From positions 1,798,001 through 1,862,000 of the forward strand of contig NZ_CP024985.1 in assembly GCF_002803845.1 (NCBI RefSeq): a stretch of DNA of 64,000 nt, written 5' to 3'. The notes beneath the pieces are model-generated. The model saw only the letters and a program-made list of their open reading frames with translations, was not told where the DNA came from and searched no databases. Origin of the DNA: Streptomyces lavendulae subsp. lavendulae (GTDB lineage Bacteria > Actinomycetota > Actinomycetes > Streptomycetales > Streptomycetaceae). Positions 9,099 through 17,577 of the stretch are shown here, piece after piece; position 1 is the stretch's first letter; each line of letters opens with the position of its first letter. Position numbers and translations under genes: made by a program.

Positions 9099-9127
9099 AC
9101 CCCTAATCTGCGTGCGGCCACCCCTAG
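9099..9127 (-). promoter_or_regulatory. Two TAGGGGT boxes, 21 bp apart, upstream of the carboxylase
   Basis: On the minus strand, CTAGGGGT (9127-9120) and TTAGGGGT (9106-9099) are direct repeats exactly 21 bp apart, two helical turns. They lie about 115-145 bp upstream of the carboxylase start. The same box occurs upstream of the amine oxidase (14101) and the nucleotidyltransferase group (18991-19029). It is a candidate binding site of the LAL regulator encoded next door. Confidence 0.55.
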
Positions 9128-9156
9128 AGCAGAAGAGGCCGAATAGGCACCATTTG

Positions 9157-9189
9157 AGGTTCCCTTGAGGTTTCCGGAAGGTTATCGAA
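9157..9189. repeat. Three tandem 11-bp direct repeats (AGGTTnnCnnn)
   Basis: 9157-9167, 9168-9178 and 9179-9189 share AGGTT at positions 1-5 and C at position 8 with no gap. Eleven-bp direct repeats are typical of operators of OmpR-fold regulators (PhoP-type PHO boxes, SARPs). They lie between the carboxylase and the LAL regulator start codons, about 110 bp upstream of the candidate -10 at 9300. Confidence 0.5.
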
Positions 9190-9299
9190 CGTGCCCCCGA
9201 GAAGAACATGTCGATTCCGCGAACCAACCGGGCCCAGACTGCGTTTCATTGAAAGTGGAAGCCCGATCGGCGGTCGCTCAAGAAGCCATCGAAAGTTGC

Positions 9300-9305
9300 T
9301 AGAGT
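9300..9305 (+). promoter_or_regulatory. Candidate -10 box of the LAL regulator operon
   Basis: TAGAGT fits the actinobacterial -10 consensus. No good -35 hexamer lies 16-18 bp upstream, as is common for activator-dependent promoters. The 5' leader would be about 170 nt. Otherwise the 8984-9480 interval holds only the box pair at 9099-9127 and the triple repeat at 9157-9189; no gene was seen in it. Confidence 0.3.
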
Positions 9306-9480
9306 TCGATCGGGACCTGCCGAACGGGAAGAACCGGCCTGCCGTTTGACCAACGGTGAGCGCAGAATTCCATGCGCTCCTCGGGCACCGTCCTCCTCGT
9401 GCGGCCTCCACGGAATAGCCATGCCATGCGACAGGACCGAGATGTGTCGCTCCGAATCCCAGGGGGAGGCTTCCACAGCC

Positions 9481-12405
9481 ATGTTGGTCGAGCGGGATGA
9501 ACAGATCGCCAAGCTGACCGCCTGGGTGACCGGCGTCGCCCGGACCCACACCGCCACGTACTCCGCCGGACACGCAGCCGCGCGCCGCAACGCTCCCGAC
9601 GACCCCGTCAGACCGGGCCGGACGGCCGTGGTCAGCGGGCCCGTCGCGGCGGGCAAGACCGCCCTGCTGCACCGGGTCCTGGAACTGACCGCCGACAGCG
9701 GTGTCCGGATCCTGAGCGCCGTGACCTCCGCCTCCGAACAGCACATCCCCTTCGGCGTGGTGGAGGAACTGCTGCGGGACACCGCCGACACAGCCGGGCC
9801 CCTCCCGCTCCACGGGTCCGCGGGCAACGGCGAACTCGTCCCCGCGCAGACCCTCATGGCCTTCCACGCCCGGCTCGCCGGCCTCGTGGCGCGCGGGCCG
9901 GTACTGATCGCCATCGACGACGTGCAGTACGCCGACCCCCAGTCCCTGCACTGCCTGCTCTACACCCTGGGGCGGGCCCGCTCGACGGCGGGCGGCCCCG
10001 CACTGGTCGTCACGCGCGGCCCCGACGCGGGCTCCCCGGCCCCGCGCGTCCTCGACGAGCTGCTCCGCCAGGCGGAAGGGCCGCACCTGCGGCTGGGCCC
10101 GCTGAGCGCGCGGGGAGTGGAGGAACTCCTCGCCCACCGGACCGGGGAGAGCCCGCTGCCGGCGGGCGCCGCGCCCGGCTCCTCGCGCACCGCCCGGGCC
10201 GCCGCGTCCCTGCACACGGCCACCGGCGGCAACCCGCTGCTGGTCCACAGCCTGCTGGACGACCGCGTACCCCGCCTGCGTGCCGGGGAGGCGGTCGACG
10301 GATCGTTCCCCGCGGGCGAACAGTTCGTGCAGAACGCGCTGATCTGCGTGCACCGGACCGGGTCCGAGGGCCTGCGGGTCGCCCAGGGCGTCGCGCTGCT
10401 CGGCGGCGCGACGCCGCGCCCGCTGCTGGCCCGCCTCGTGGAGACCGACGAGCGGACGGTGGCGGAGGTGGTGGACGCCCTCGACGGCACGGGCATCCTC
10501 CAGGGCGAGCGCTTCCGGCACGGCGCGGTACGGAGGGCGGTGCTGGAGAGCCTCGCCGACGACGCCGTGGCCGTACTGCGCCGGCGGGCGGCGAGGCTGT
10601 CGTACGAGGCCGGAGCGGCGCCGATGGTGGTCGCCGCGCACCTGCTGGGCCAGGAGCCGGGCCTGCCCGACGAGGACTGGGTGCCGGGCGTCCTCGCGGC
10701 CGCCGCGCACACGGCGCTGGCCTCCCAGCGGGTCGAGTTCGCGGTGCGCTGCCTGCGGCTGGCCGAGGAGTGCTCCCACGACGAAAGAGAGCGCTTTCAG
10801 CTCCGGGCCGACATGGCCAAATTCATCTGGCGGACGAAGCCGTCCGCCTGGGCACAGGAACTTCAGCCGCTCAACGCCGCACTGCGCCAGGGGACGCTGC
10901 CGGTCGGCGACTCGCTGCGGCTGGTCGGCGGTCTGCTGTGGAACGGCTGGATCGACGATGCGGCGAGCGCGATCCAGCACGCCCTCGACGGCATGCCGCA
11001 GCCGCCGGACCCCACGACGACCGCGCAACTGTCGCACGTACGAATACTGTTGGCCTCGACGTACCCCACGCTGCTCGGCCTGCTGGACGGCGCGCTGGGC
11101 CCGGACGGCGGCGCGGCCGCACGGCACACCGCGGAGGACGGGGCCATGGCCGGCATCCGGGTGCTGCACGGGGTGCTGAGCGCGGGCACCGCGGCCCCGG
11201 GCCACCGGGAGCGGGCCGCCCTGGACGAGGAGTCCGCCCTCGCCGCCGAGCGGATCCTGGCCGGGATCCGGCTCACGGACGAGACCCACTTCACGATCCG
11301 GGCCTGCCTGCTGGCCCTGTTGTATACGGAACGGCTGGGCGAGGCGGCGCTGTGGACGGACCGGCTGCTGGACGAGGCCGCCGCGCACGACGCCCCCGGC
11401 TGGACCGCCGTCATGCAGGCGATGCGCGCGCACATGGCGCTGCGCCGCGGCGAGCCGGCCCAGGCGCGGCTGCTGGCCGAGCAGGCGCTGGAACAACTCA
11501 CCCCGCACGCCTGGGGCGTGGGCATCGGCATGCCGCTGTCCGCCCTCATCGAGGCGCGGACCGCAATGGGCGACCACGAGGCGGCGGCGGCCCTGCTGGA
11601 CCATCCGGTACCCGAGAAGATGCTGCTGACGCGCTACGGACTCCACTACCTCTACGCGCGTGGAGGGCACCGGCTCGCCACCGGGCGACACCACGCGGCG
11701 CTGACGGACTTCATGGCCTGCGGACGGCTGATGCGCGAGTGGAACATGGACCGCGAGGGGCTGGTGCCCTGGCGCATCGGGGTCGCGGAGGCCTCGCTCG
11801 CCCTCGGCGCCCGCGACCAGGCGGAACGCTTCGCCCGGGAGCAGCTCGCCCGGGGGGCCGGACCCCGCGTGCGCGGCCTGGCCCTGCGCGTCCTGGCGGC
11901 CGCCCGGCCGCTGGCCGACCGGCCCGCGCTGCTGGACCGGGCCGTGACCCTGCTCCAGGAGGAGGGCGACGCGCACGAGCTGGCCCGTACGCTGACCGAT
12001 CTCGGCACGGCGTACGAGCGGCTCGGCGACGCGGCGCAGGGCAGGAGCTGCACCCGCCGTGCCTGGCGGATCGCCGAGGTGCGGGGCTCCCGGGAGGGCG
12101 CGCCGCGACCCCGGACGGAGCCGTCCGAGACCGGCATCACGCTGCCGCGGGCGATGCCCGCGCCGGTGCCGGGCGCCGCCGTGCGGACGACGCGGCCGAG
12201 CACGGCGTCCGCCCTGACGGACGCCGAGCGGCGGGTGGCCTCGCTGGCCGCCCACGGCTACACGAACCGGGAGATCGGGGCGAAGCTGTTCATCACCGTC
12301 AGCACCGTGGAACAGCACCTGACCCGCGTCTACCGCAAGATCAACATCACGCGCCGGCAAGACCTGCCCGTCAGTTGGGAATCCGATGTCGCACACACTG
12401 CCTGA
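9481..12405 (+). CDS. LAL-family (large ATP-binding LuxR-type) transcriptional activator
   Basis: A 974-residue regulator. An N-terminal AAA-type ATPase domain has Walker A GPVAAGKT (residues 53-60) and Walker B VLIAIDDVQYAD (141-152). A long helical, TPR-like middle region follows. The C-terminal LuxR helix-turn-helix is at about residues 914-966 (LTDAERRVASLA, then TNREIGAKLFITVSTVEQHLT). Such proteins are pathway-specific activators in macrolide and polyene clusters. The ATG at 9481 is preceded by GGGGGAGG 11 bp upstream and begins at the conserved LVERDxQ; the in-frame extension to 9346 has no family similarity. The 3' end overlaps the metallophosphoesterase start by 20 bp, so the two are co-translated. 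No TTA codon was noticed. Confidence 0.93.
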   Translation: MLVERDEQIAKLTAWVTGVARTHTATYSAGHAAARRNAPDDPVRPGRTAVVSGPVAAGKTALLHRVLELTADSGVRILSAVTSASEQHIPFGVVEELLRDTADTAGPLPLHGSAGNGELVPAQTLMAFHARLAGLVARGPVLIAIDDVQYADPQSLHCLLYTLGRARSTAGGPALVVTRGPDAGSPAPRVLDELLRQAEGPHLRLGPLSARGVEELLAHRTGESPLPAGAAPGSSRTARAAASLHTATGGNPLLVHSLLDDRVPRLRAGEAVDGSFPAGEQFVQNALICVHRTGSEGLRVAQGVALLGGATPRPLLARLVETDERTVAEVVDALDGTGILQGERFRHGAVRRAVLESLADDAVAVLRRRAARLSYEAGAAPMVVAAHLLGQEPGLPDEDWVPGVLAAAAHTALASQRVEFAVRCLRLAEECSHDERERFQLRADMAKFIWRTKPSAWAQELQPLNAALRQGTLPVGDSLRLVGGLLWNGWIDDAASAIQHALDGMPQPPDPTTTAQLSHVRILLASTYPTLLGLLDGALGPDGGAAARHTAEDGAMAGIRVLHGVLSAGTAAPGHRERAALDEESALAAERILAGIRLTDETHFTIRACLLALLYTERLGEAALWTDRLLDEAAAHDAPGWTAVMQAMRAHMALRRGEPAQARLLAEQALEQLTPHAWGVGIGMPLSALIEARTAMGDHEAAAALLDHPVPEKMLLTRYGLHYLYARGGHRLATGRHHAALTDFMACGRLMREWNMDREGLVPWRIGVAEASLALGARDQAERFAREQLARGAGPRVRGLALRVLAAARPLADRPALLDRAVTLLQEEGDAHELARTLTDLGTAYERLGDAAQGRSCTRRAWRIAEVRGSREGAPRPRTEPSETGITLPRAMPAPVPGAAVRTTRPSTASALTDAERRVASLAAHGYTNREIGAKLFITVSTVEQHLTRVYRKINITRRQDLPVSWESDVAHTA

Positions 12406-13297
12406 CCCCGCCGCCCGGACCGGCGGCGCGGGCGGATCCATGCCCGCCCCCGGACCCCGGCTGCTCGCGGTCAGCGACCTGCACATCGGGATGGCCGACA
12501 ACCGGCCCATCACCGAGTCCCTGCGCCCCGCCCACCCGGACGACTGGCTGATCGTCGCAGGTGACGTCGGCGAGCTCACCGAGGACATCGAGTGGGCGTT
12601 GCGCCTGCTGTCGGGGCGGTTCGCCAAGGTGGTGTGGGCTCCGGGCAACCACGAGCTGTGGACCCCGCGCGAGGACACGGTCCAGGCCCGCGGCGAGAAG
12701 CGCTACGCGCACCTGGTGGACCTGTGCCGCACGCTGGGCGTGGTCACCCCCGAGGACCCCTGGCCGGTGTGGCGGGGCCCCGGCGGCCCGGTGGCGGTCG
12801 CCCCGCTGTTCCTGCTGTACGACTACACCTTCCGGGTGGCGGGGACGCGGACCAAGGAGGAGTCGCTGGCGCGGGCGCACGAGGCGGGGGTCGTCTGCAC
12901 CGACGAGTACCTGCTGCACCCCGACCCGCACCCGAGCCGGGACGCCTGGTGCCGGGAGCGGGTCGCGCTGACCCTGCGCCGGCTGGAGGAGCACGACCCG
13001 TCGCTGCCGCTGGTCCTCGTCAACCACTTCCCGCTGGTCCGCGAGCCCACGGACGTGCTGTGGCACCCGGAGTTCGCGCAGTGGTGCGGCACCGTGCTCA
13101 CCGCCGACTGGCACCGCAGGTTCCGTACGGCCGCCGTGGTCTACGGGCACCTGCACATCCCCCGGACCACCTGGTACGACGGGGTGCGCTTCGAGGAGGT
13201 GTCGATCGGCTACCCGCGCGAGTGGCGCCGGCGCGGCCACCCCAAGGGTCTGCTGCGGCAGATCCTCCCCTACACCGGTGGAGAGGACACGGCGTGA
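12386..13297 (+). CDS. Calcineurin-like metallophosphoesterase
   Basis: A 303-residue binuclear metallophosphoesterase. All blocks of the fold are visible: DLHIG (about residue 31), GDVG (58), GNHE (87), NHFP (210) and GHLHI (250). The start overlaps the end of the LAL regulator gene by 20 bp and its stop overlaps the start of the phosphopantetheinyl transferase gene (GTGA), so all three form one coupled operon. Its substrate is unknown. Coupling to the transferase allows two guesses: phosphate removal from a pathway intermediate, or turnover of nucleotide by-products such as 3',5'-ADP left by carrier-protein modification. Neither is shown by the sequence. Confidence 0.9.
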   Translation: MSHTLPDPAARTGGAGGSMPAPGPRLLAVSDLHIGMADNRPITESLRPAHPDDWLIVAGDVGELTEDIEWALRLLSGRFAKVVWAPGNHELWTPREDTVQARGEKRYAHLVDLCRTLGVVTPEDPWPVWRGPGGPVAVAPLFLLYDYTFRVAGTRTKEESLARAHEAGVVCTDEYLLHPDPHPSRDAWCRERVALTLRRLEEHDPSLPLVLVNHFPLVREPTDVLWHPEFAQWCGTVLTADWHRRFRTAAVVYGHLHIPRTTWYDGVRFEEVSIGYPREWRRRGHPKGLLRQILPYTGGEDTA

Positions 13298-14067
13298 TAG
13301 AGACCCTGCTGCCCGAAGGGGTGGCCGCGGGCGAGGCCTTCGGACCGGACGGCGCGGCCGTGCTCTACCCCGAGGAGGCGGCCCTGGTCGCCACCTCGAC
13401 GGACCGCCGCCGCGAGGAGTTCACCACCGTACGGGGCTGCGCCCGCCGCGCGCTGGACGCGCTCGGGCTCCCGCCGGCACCGGTCCTGCCGGGCAAGCGG
13501 AACGTGCCGCAGTGGCCGACCGGGGTGGTCGGCAGCATGACCCACTGCGCCGGCTACGCGGCCGCCGTCCTCGCCCGGGACACCGACCTGGTGGCGATCG
13601 GCATCGACGCCGAGCCGGACCGGCCGCTGCCCCGGGGGGTGCTGGACTCGATCGCCCTGCCCCGGGAACTGGCCTGGGCCCGTACGCCGGTGACGGGGGC
13701 GGGCCGGCTGTGCCGGGACCGGCTGCTGTTCAGCGCCAAGGAGGCCGTGTACAAGACCTGGTACCCACTGGTGGGCACCGAGCTGGACTTCGATGACGCC
13801 GACATCTCCTTCCGCACGGACGCCGAGGGCCCGGCGGGCGCCGGCGCGGTCGGGCTCGCGGGGGAACCCGCGGGGGGACCCGCCGTCAGCGCCGCCGAGG
13901 GCCTGCGCCAGGGTTCCTTCCGGGCCCGTGTGCTGCGCCCGGGCACCGGCCGCGACGGCCGCCCGGTGACGGCGTTCACCGGCCGCTGGCTCGCCCGGCG
14001 CGGGCTCGTCGTCACCGTGATCACCGTCCCGGCCCGGCGGAGCGCCGCCGGGGACGCCAACCCGTAG
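13294..14067 (+). CDS. Sfp/EntD-type 4'-phosphopantetheinyl transferase
   Basis: A 257-residue phosphopantetheinyl transferase of the EntD/PcpS type. Motifs are GSMTHCAGYAAAV (about 79-91), the Mg-binding GIDAEP (about 105-110) and LLFSAKEAVYKTWYP (about 145-159). It transfers phosphopantetheine from CoA to the serine of the PKS carrier domains. The GTG start at 13294 overlaps the stop of the metallophosphoesterase by 4 bp. An Ala/Gly-rich insert near residues 178-205 is unusual but does not touch the motifs. Confidence 0.93.
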   Translation: MIETLLPEGVAAGEAFGPDGAAVLYPEEAALVATSTDRRREEFTTVRGCARRALDALGLPPAPVLPGKRNVPQWPTGVVGSMTHCAGYAAAVLARDTDLVAIGIDAEPDRPLPRGVLDSIALPRELAWARTPVTGAGRLCRDRLLFSAKEAVYKTWYPLVGTELDFDDADISFRTDAEGPAGAGAVGLAGEPAGGPAVSAAEGLRQGSFRARVLRPGTGRDGRPVTAFTGRWLARRGLVVTVITVPARRSAAGDANP

Positions 14068-14100
14068 GGCGGCCCGGGCACCGCCGGACGCCCGGGTCGG

Positions 14101-14136
14101 TAGGGGTTGTCCGGCTCCGGGGCCGCTGCGTAGCGT
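14101..14136 (+). promoter_or_regulatory. Promoter of the amine oxidase gene with TAGGGGT box
   Basis: TAGGGGT (14101-14107) abuts a -35 TTGTCC (14107-14112); after an 18-bp spacer comes the -10 TAGCGT (14131-14136). The box-to-minus-10 distance is 23 bp, the same as at the nucleotidyltransferase promoter. The leader to the ATG at 14282 is about 140 nt; no other element was seen in 14137-14281. Confidence 0.55.
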
Positions 14137-14281
14137 GCGAGGACCGGACCGAGTGCGCACGGCGTACGACACGTGCCCCTCCCGCCGTCCGGGCCCGCTG
14201 CGATGCCGCGACCTCCGGCCGCGCCCGGCTCGCTCCGGTTCCCCTGGAAGCGATGTCGCACCGGCCCGAGAGGTACTCCAG

Positions 14282-15943
14282 ATGACATCAGCAAGCCCGG
14301 CTCCCACCACCATGCTCGTGCCGGACTTCCCGTTCTCCTACGACGGCTGGCTCCGCCATCCGGCGGGCCTGGGCTCTCTGCCGCCCGACCGGGCCGGCAC
14401 GCCGGTGGCGGTCATCGGCGGCGGGATGGCGGGACTGACCGCCGCCTACGAACTGATGCGGCTGGGCCTGCGCCCGGTCGTCTACGAGGCCGACCAACTG
14501 GGCGGCCGGATGCGCTCGGTGGCCTTCCCGGAACGGCCGGACTGCGTGGCGGAGATGGGCGCGATGCGCTTCCCGCTGTCGGCCCGCTCGCTGTTCCACT
14601 ACATCGACCTGCTGGGGCTGCGCACCAGCCCCTTCCCCAACCCGCTGGCACCGCACACCCCCAGCACCCTCATCGACCTGGGCGGCGTACGGCACACGGT
14701 GCGCGGCGCCGGCGAACTCCCCGACGTCTACCAGGAGGTGGCCGCCGCCTGGGAGAAGGCCCTCCAGGAGCGGGCGGAACTGGCCACGATGCGCGACGCC
14801 GTCCGGCGGCGCGACGTCGAGACGCTCAAGCACGTCTGGGACCGGCTGGTGCGGGAGTTCGACGACCAGTCCTTCCACGGCTTCCTCGCCACCAGCTCGG
14901 CGTTCCGCTCCTTCCGGCACCGGGAGGTCTTCGGGCAGGTGGGCTTCGGTACGGGCGGATGGGACACCGACTTCCCGAACTCGCTGCTGGAGATCCTGCG
15001 CGTGGTCTACACGGAGGCCGACGACCACCAGATGGCCATCGCCGGCGGCTCCCAGCAGGTGCCGCGCGGGCTGTGGGAACACCGGCCCCACCAGTGCGCG
15101 CACTGGCCGGCGGGCACCTCGCTGGCCTCCCTGCACGGCGGCTCGCCGCGGCCCGGGGCACGCGCGGTCGCCCGCGCGGGGGCGGAGTTCACCGTCACCG
15201 ACACCGAGGGCCGCGTCGACCGGTTCCCGGCCGTGGTCTACACCCCGCACGTGTGGACGTTGCTGAACCGGGTGGAGGCCGATCCGGCGCTGCTGAGCGC
15301 GCCGCTGTGGACGGCGGTGGAGCGCACCCACTACATGGGCTCCTCCAAGCTGTTCGTGCTGACCGACCGCCCGTTCTGGCGTGACGTGGACCCGGACACG
15401 GGCCTGCCGGTGATGAGCATGACGCTCACCGACCGGATGCCGCGCGGGGTCTACCTCTTCGACGACGGCCCGGACCGGCCGGGCGTGATGTGCCTGTCGT
15501 ACACCTGGAACGACGACTCCCTGAAGATGGCCACGCTCGGCCCGCGGGAGCGGCTGGACGCGCTGCTGGGCAAGCTCGCGGCGATCTATCCCGGGGTGGA
15601 CGTCCGCTCCCACGTGATCGGTGATCCGCTCACCATCACCTGGGAGACGGAACCGCACTTCATGGGCGCCTTCAAGGCGAACCTGCCGGGCCAGTACCGC
15701 TACCAGCGGCGGCTGTTCACCCAGTTCATGCAGCGCGGGCTGACGGCCGGGGAGCGCGGTTTCTTCCTGTGCGGCGACGACGTCTCGTGGACGGGCGGGT
15801 TCGCGGAGGGGGCCGTCACCACGGCGCTGAACGCGGTGTGGGGGGTCGTGGACCACCTCGGGGGGGCGAGCCACCCCGACAACCCCGGCCCCGGCGACCT
15901 CTTCGACGCGCTGGCGCCCGTCGAGCTCCCCTACGAGGAGTGA
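14282..15943 (+). CDS. FAD-dependent amino-acid oxidase / L-arginine 2-monooxygenase-like enzyme
   Basis: A 553-residue flavin amine oxidase. It has the dinucleotide fold VAVIGGGMAGLTAAYELMRLG (about 42-62), the GGRM segment after strand 2, and the C-terminal FAD motif FFLCGDDVSWTGGFAEGA. The length and N-terminal extension before the fold match the amino-acid 2-monooxygenase (tryptophan/arginine monooxygenase) branch rather than short amine oxidases. In guanidinobutyrate-primed polyketide pathways such an enzyme converts L-arginine by oxidative decarboxylation to 4-guanidinobutyramide. Substrate here is inferred from the neighbouring CoA ligase, acyltransferase and amidinohydrolase. The ATG at 14282 is used; GAGAGG lies a few bases upstream. 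Confidence 0.88.
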   Translation: MTSASPAPTTMLVPDFPFSYDGWLRHPAGLGSLPPDRAGTPVAVIGGGMAGLTAAYELMRLGLRPVVYEADQLGGRMRSVAFPERPDCVAEMGAMRFPLSARSLFHYIDLLGLRTSPFPNPLAPHTPSTLIDLGGVRHTVRGAGELPDVYQEVAAAWEKALQERAELATMRDAVRRRDVETLKHVWDRLVREFDDQSFHGFLATSSAFRSFRHREVFGQVGFGTGGWDTDFPNSLLEILRVVYTEADDHQMAIAGGSQQVPRGLWEHRPHQCAHWPAGTSLASLHGGSPRPGARAVARAGAEFTVTDTEGRVDRFPAVVYTPHVWTLLNRVEADPALLSAPLWTAVERTHYMGSSKLFVLTDRPFWRDVDPDTGLPVMSMTLTDRMPRGVYLFDDGPDRPGVMCLSYTWNDDSLKMATLGPRERLDALLGKLAAIYPGVDVRSHVIGDPLTITWETEPHFMGAFKANLPGQYRYQRRLFTQFMQRGLTAGERGFFLCGDDVSWTGGFAEGAVTTALNAVWGVVDHLGGASHPDNPGPGDLFDALAPVELPYEE

Positions 15944-15982
15944 CCCGGGGCGCCCGTCCGGCGCACCGGCCGTACACAGGAC

Positions 15983-16016
15983 GAAGGCGCCCCCGCGATG
16001 CCGCGGGGGCGCCTTC
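15983..16016. terminator. Bidirectional terminator between the amine oxidase and CoA ligase genes
   Basis: Perfect 15-bp inverted repeat, arms 15983-15997 and 16002-16016, with a 4-nt loop. It lies between two convergent genes and is flanked by short A- and T-containing ends. Confidence 0.85.
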
Positions 16017-16043
16017 ACCGCTCCGCCCCTGGAGGCGCGGTCC

Positions 16044-17462
16044 TCACGCCTCGGCGGCGAGCACCGCCAGCGCCTTCTTGTCGGGCTTGCCGTTGCGGTT
16101 CAGCGGGAACTGCTCCAGCACGACGACCTTGTTGGGCTGTTCGTAGACCGGCAGCAGCCCGCACAGGCGCTCGCGCCAGTGGGCCGCGTCCCGCAGCTCC
16201 TCGTCCTCGACGAAGAACACCAGCTGGGAGCCGCGCAGTTCGTCGGGCAGGGGTACGATCCGGGTGGGGCAGCCTTCGGCGGCCACCTTGCGCTCGATGA
16301 GTTCGGGGTAGAGGGTGTACCCCATCCGGTGGACGGCGAACTTGCGTCCGAGGACGTGCAGGTTGGCGTCCGCGTCGAGGTGGCCGAGGTCGCCGGTGGC
16401 CTGCCAGCCGGTGGCGTGCGCGGGGGCGATGGTGCCGTCCTCCTCCACCTGGCCCTCCAGGGCGTCCGGGGTGTCGACCTCGATCTCGCCCGTCTCCCCC
16501 GCCGGCAGTTCGCGGCCGTCCTCGTCGACGATCCGCAGCCGGATCCCCTCCATGGCCCGGCCGCAGGCGACCGGGTTGTCGAGGGTGGCGAAGGAGATGT
16601 TGCCCAGTTCGGTGGAGCCGTAGCTGTCGAGCAGCGGCAGGCCGAACTCGGCGACGTACCGGCCGACCAGCGGCGCGTCGAGCGGGGCCGCGCCGACGCA
16701 GAACATGCGGGTGTCGGCGAGGTGGGCGCGCAGCGCGGGCTTGCGGGTGACCAGGCTGAGGATGCTGCGGTAGCTGGAGGGGGTCGCGTCGATGACGGTC
16801 ACCCCGGCGTCGCGGGCCATGCGCAGGGCGCGGTCCAGCCGGCGGTAGGGGGCGATCACCAGGGAGCAGCGGGTGAGCCAGGCGATGAGCACCATCGACA
16901 GGCCGTACTGGTGGGCGAAGGGCAGCAGCGGCATCAGCACGTCGTCGGGGCGGTGCCCTACCTGGTCGGCGTTGCGCTGCAGGTTGCGCAGGAACGAGGC
17001 ACCGGACTTCACCACGCCCTTGGGGGATCCGGTGGAGCCCGAGGTCCACATGATGAGGCCGTCGGGCAGTTCGCCCCAGGCCCCGAAGTCCAGGGCGGGT
17101 TCGGTGGGTTCGTGGTCGGTGACGGCGACCATCAGCTCGTAGAGGTGGACGGGGTCGGCGTCCTGGTAGATGGGGGTGTCGTCGTCGACGAAGGTGACCT
17201 TCACGCCGGTGCGTACGGCGATGCGGCGGGTCTCCTCCTGGTGTTCCTGCTGGTCGACGAGGACGATCGAGGCGCCGACGTGCATCAGCGCGTACAGCAC
17301 GCACACGTAGCTCGCCGAGTTGCCGGCCTTCAGCATGACGCGGTCTCCGAGGCCGACGCCCCGTTCGCGGATGGCACCGGCCACCCGGAGGGCGTCCTGT
17401 TCGAACTCCTCGATGGTCCGTACCGAGTCTGCTGCGCATATCTTCGCGGTCATCGGTCGCAC
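16044..17462 (-). CDS. Acyl-CoA ligase (AMP-forming), probable starter-acid activating enzyme
   Basis: A 472-residue member of the ANL adenylating superfamily with its core motifs intact: A3 WTSGSTGSPKGVVKS (about 139-153), A5 DSYGSTELG (about 288-296), A7 TGDLG, the hinge region GRKFAVHRMGYTLYPELIE, and the A10 lysine in PLNRNGKPDKKAL. No carrier domain is attached, so it would make a free acyl-CoA or load a separate carrier. By context it should activate 4-guanidinobutyrate to its CoA ester. GTG at 17462 has GGAAGGA 5 bp upstream; the ATG at 17453 is an alternative. It is the last gene of a minus-strand group with the two decayed genes upstream, separated by 115 bp in which no gene is seen. 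Confidence 0.9.
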   Translation of the reverse strand: MRPMTAKICAADSVRTIEEFEQDALRVAGAIRERGVGLGDRVMLKAGNSASYVCVLYALMHVGASIVLVDQQEHQEETRRIAVRTGVKVTFVDDDTPIYQDADPVHLYELMVAVTDHEPTEPALDFGAWGELPDGLIMWTSGSTGSPKGVVKSGASFLRNLQRNADQVGHRPDDVLMPLLPFAHQYGLSMVLIAWLTRCSLVIAPYRRLDRALRMARDAGVTVIDATPSSYRSILSLVTRKPALRAHLADTRMFCVGAAPLDAPLVGRYVAEFGLPLLDSYGSTELGNISFATLDNPVACGRAMEGIRLRIVDEDGRELPAGETGEIEVDTPDALEGQVEEDGTIAPAHATGWQATGDLGHLDADANLHVLGRKFAVHRMGYTLYPELIERKVAAEGCPTRIVPLPDELRGSQLVFFVEDEELRDAAHWRERLCGLLPVYEQPNKVVVLEQFPLNRNGKPDKKALAVLAAEA

Positions 17463-17577
17463 AATGTCCTTCCTCTGGGCCTGCCACGGCCGGGCGGCGT
17501 GCGGTCCGCCGGGCCGGGGCCGGGGCCGTTCATGGGGTGGATCGCCGGATCAGCGAGCGTCACCGGTGATGGGGTGG

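Noticed and set aside
9346..9480. 45-residue N-terminal extension of the LAL regulator
   Set aside because: Cys-rich sequence unlike the family; the ATG at 9481 has a strong GGGGGAGG and begins at the conserved LVERD.
9124..12678. Minus-strand open frame opposite the LAL regulator
   Set aside because: Low-complexity Arg/Gly-rich translation overlapping a fully recognisable ATPase/LuxR gene; a strand shadow.
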